Below are positions 18,174 through 18,258 of a stretch of 18,258 bases of DNA, piece after piece. Source of the stretch: Caldilinea sp. (lineage in GTDB: Bacteria > Chloroflexota > Anaerolineae > Caldilineales > Caldilineaceae). The stretch lies in NCBI GenBank assembly GCA_025055055.1, contig JANWYX010000109.1:1-18258 (forward strand). The letters run 5' to 3'. A program made the translations under genes and the position numbers. Positions within the stretch are counted from its first letter, which is position 1. Every line of letters begins with the position of its first letter. The notes beneath the pieces were generated by a model. That model did not search any database, had not been told where the DNA came from, and worked only from the letters and a program-made list of their open reading frames with translations.

Positions 18174-18258
18174 ATGATGCGTATTGTTCGTTATGTCCCT
18201 TTCCAAACAGAGGAGGAGACGACACGCCTTTCTCACTTTCCGCAGCCGGAAGGCTTCT
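18174..18258 (+). CDS. N-terminal fragment of an unidentified protein
   Basis: A frame opening ATG ATG with AGGA five bases upstream runs to the window edge without a stop, 28 codons. The peptide begins MMRIVRYVPFQTEEETTRL. The opening M-R-I-V-R-Y is reminiscent of fumarylacetoacetate hydrolase family N-termini, but too little is present to name it. Second ATG at 18177 is an equal choice. Confidence 0.45.
   Translation, partial: MMRIVRYVPFQTEEETTRLSHFPQPEGF

Overview
The window looks like chromosomal DNA of a Chloroflexota (green non-sulfur) bacterium, most likely a Caldilinea- or Litorilinea-like Anaerolineae/Caldilineae member. I base this on protein style only: class A beta-lactamase-fold proteins fused to a peptidoglycan-binding domain, a GNAT-type acetylglutamate synthase with a CPKFHRCDE signature next to argCBD, Big_5 plus PD40 propeller proteins, and GC-rich coding with frequent GTG/TTG starts. 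I see no rRNA, tRNA, CRISPR array, transposase or prophage gene.

Layout. 1-1017 (+): an oligopeptide ABC transporter permease whose 5' end may lie outside the window. 1024-3363 (-): a histidine phosphatase followed by a membrane-anchored beta-lactamase-like protein that has lost all three catalytic motifs. 3499-7702 (+): an arginine biosynthesis cluster argC-argB-argD-GNAT acetylglutamate synthase. It is preceded by a consensus promoter, a possible leaderless leader peptide, and a terminator/antiterminator pair. 7711-8993 (-): a translationally coupled pair, a DUF1349 protein then a zinc-finger/PRiA4_ORF3-like protein. 9158-9640 (-): an RraA/HMG-aldolase family protein. 10008-10448 (-): an Hsp20 with a clear intrinsic terminator, preceded by three consecutive unrelated tandem duplications. 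10795-11751 (+): an NDP-sugar epimerase/reductase. 11822-12520 (+): a YhhQ-type queuosine precursor transporter. 12577-14478 (+): a two-gene DUF318-type permease plus TIGR03943 partner with metal-binding features. 14536-15948 (+): an anchored Big_5/PD40 protein. 16233-18010 (+): a multi-pass membrane protein of unknown function and an HD-domain phosphohydrolase. 18174-end (+): the first 28 codons of another gene.

How the genes work together. argC, argB, argD and the GNAT protein cover acetylglutamate formation, phosphorylation, reduction and transamination, that is glutamate to N-acetylornithine. The leader in front of argC has the geometry of a ribosome-mediated attenuator. A 22-codon ORF with three Arg codons stops 3 nt before an RNA arm that can pair over 16 bp with the terminator. 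This is the most interesting thing I found. The DUF318 permease and TIGR03943 protein form a known gene pair, here with a possible leaderless promoter and a 6-bp inverted repeat over the -10 box. All RNA structures and promoters were paired by eye and have no comparative or energetic support.
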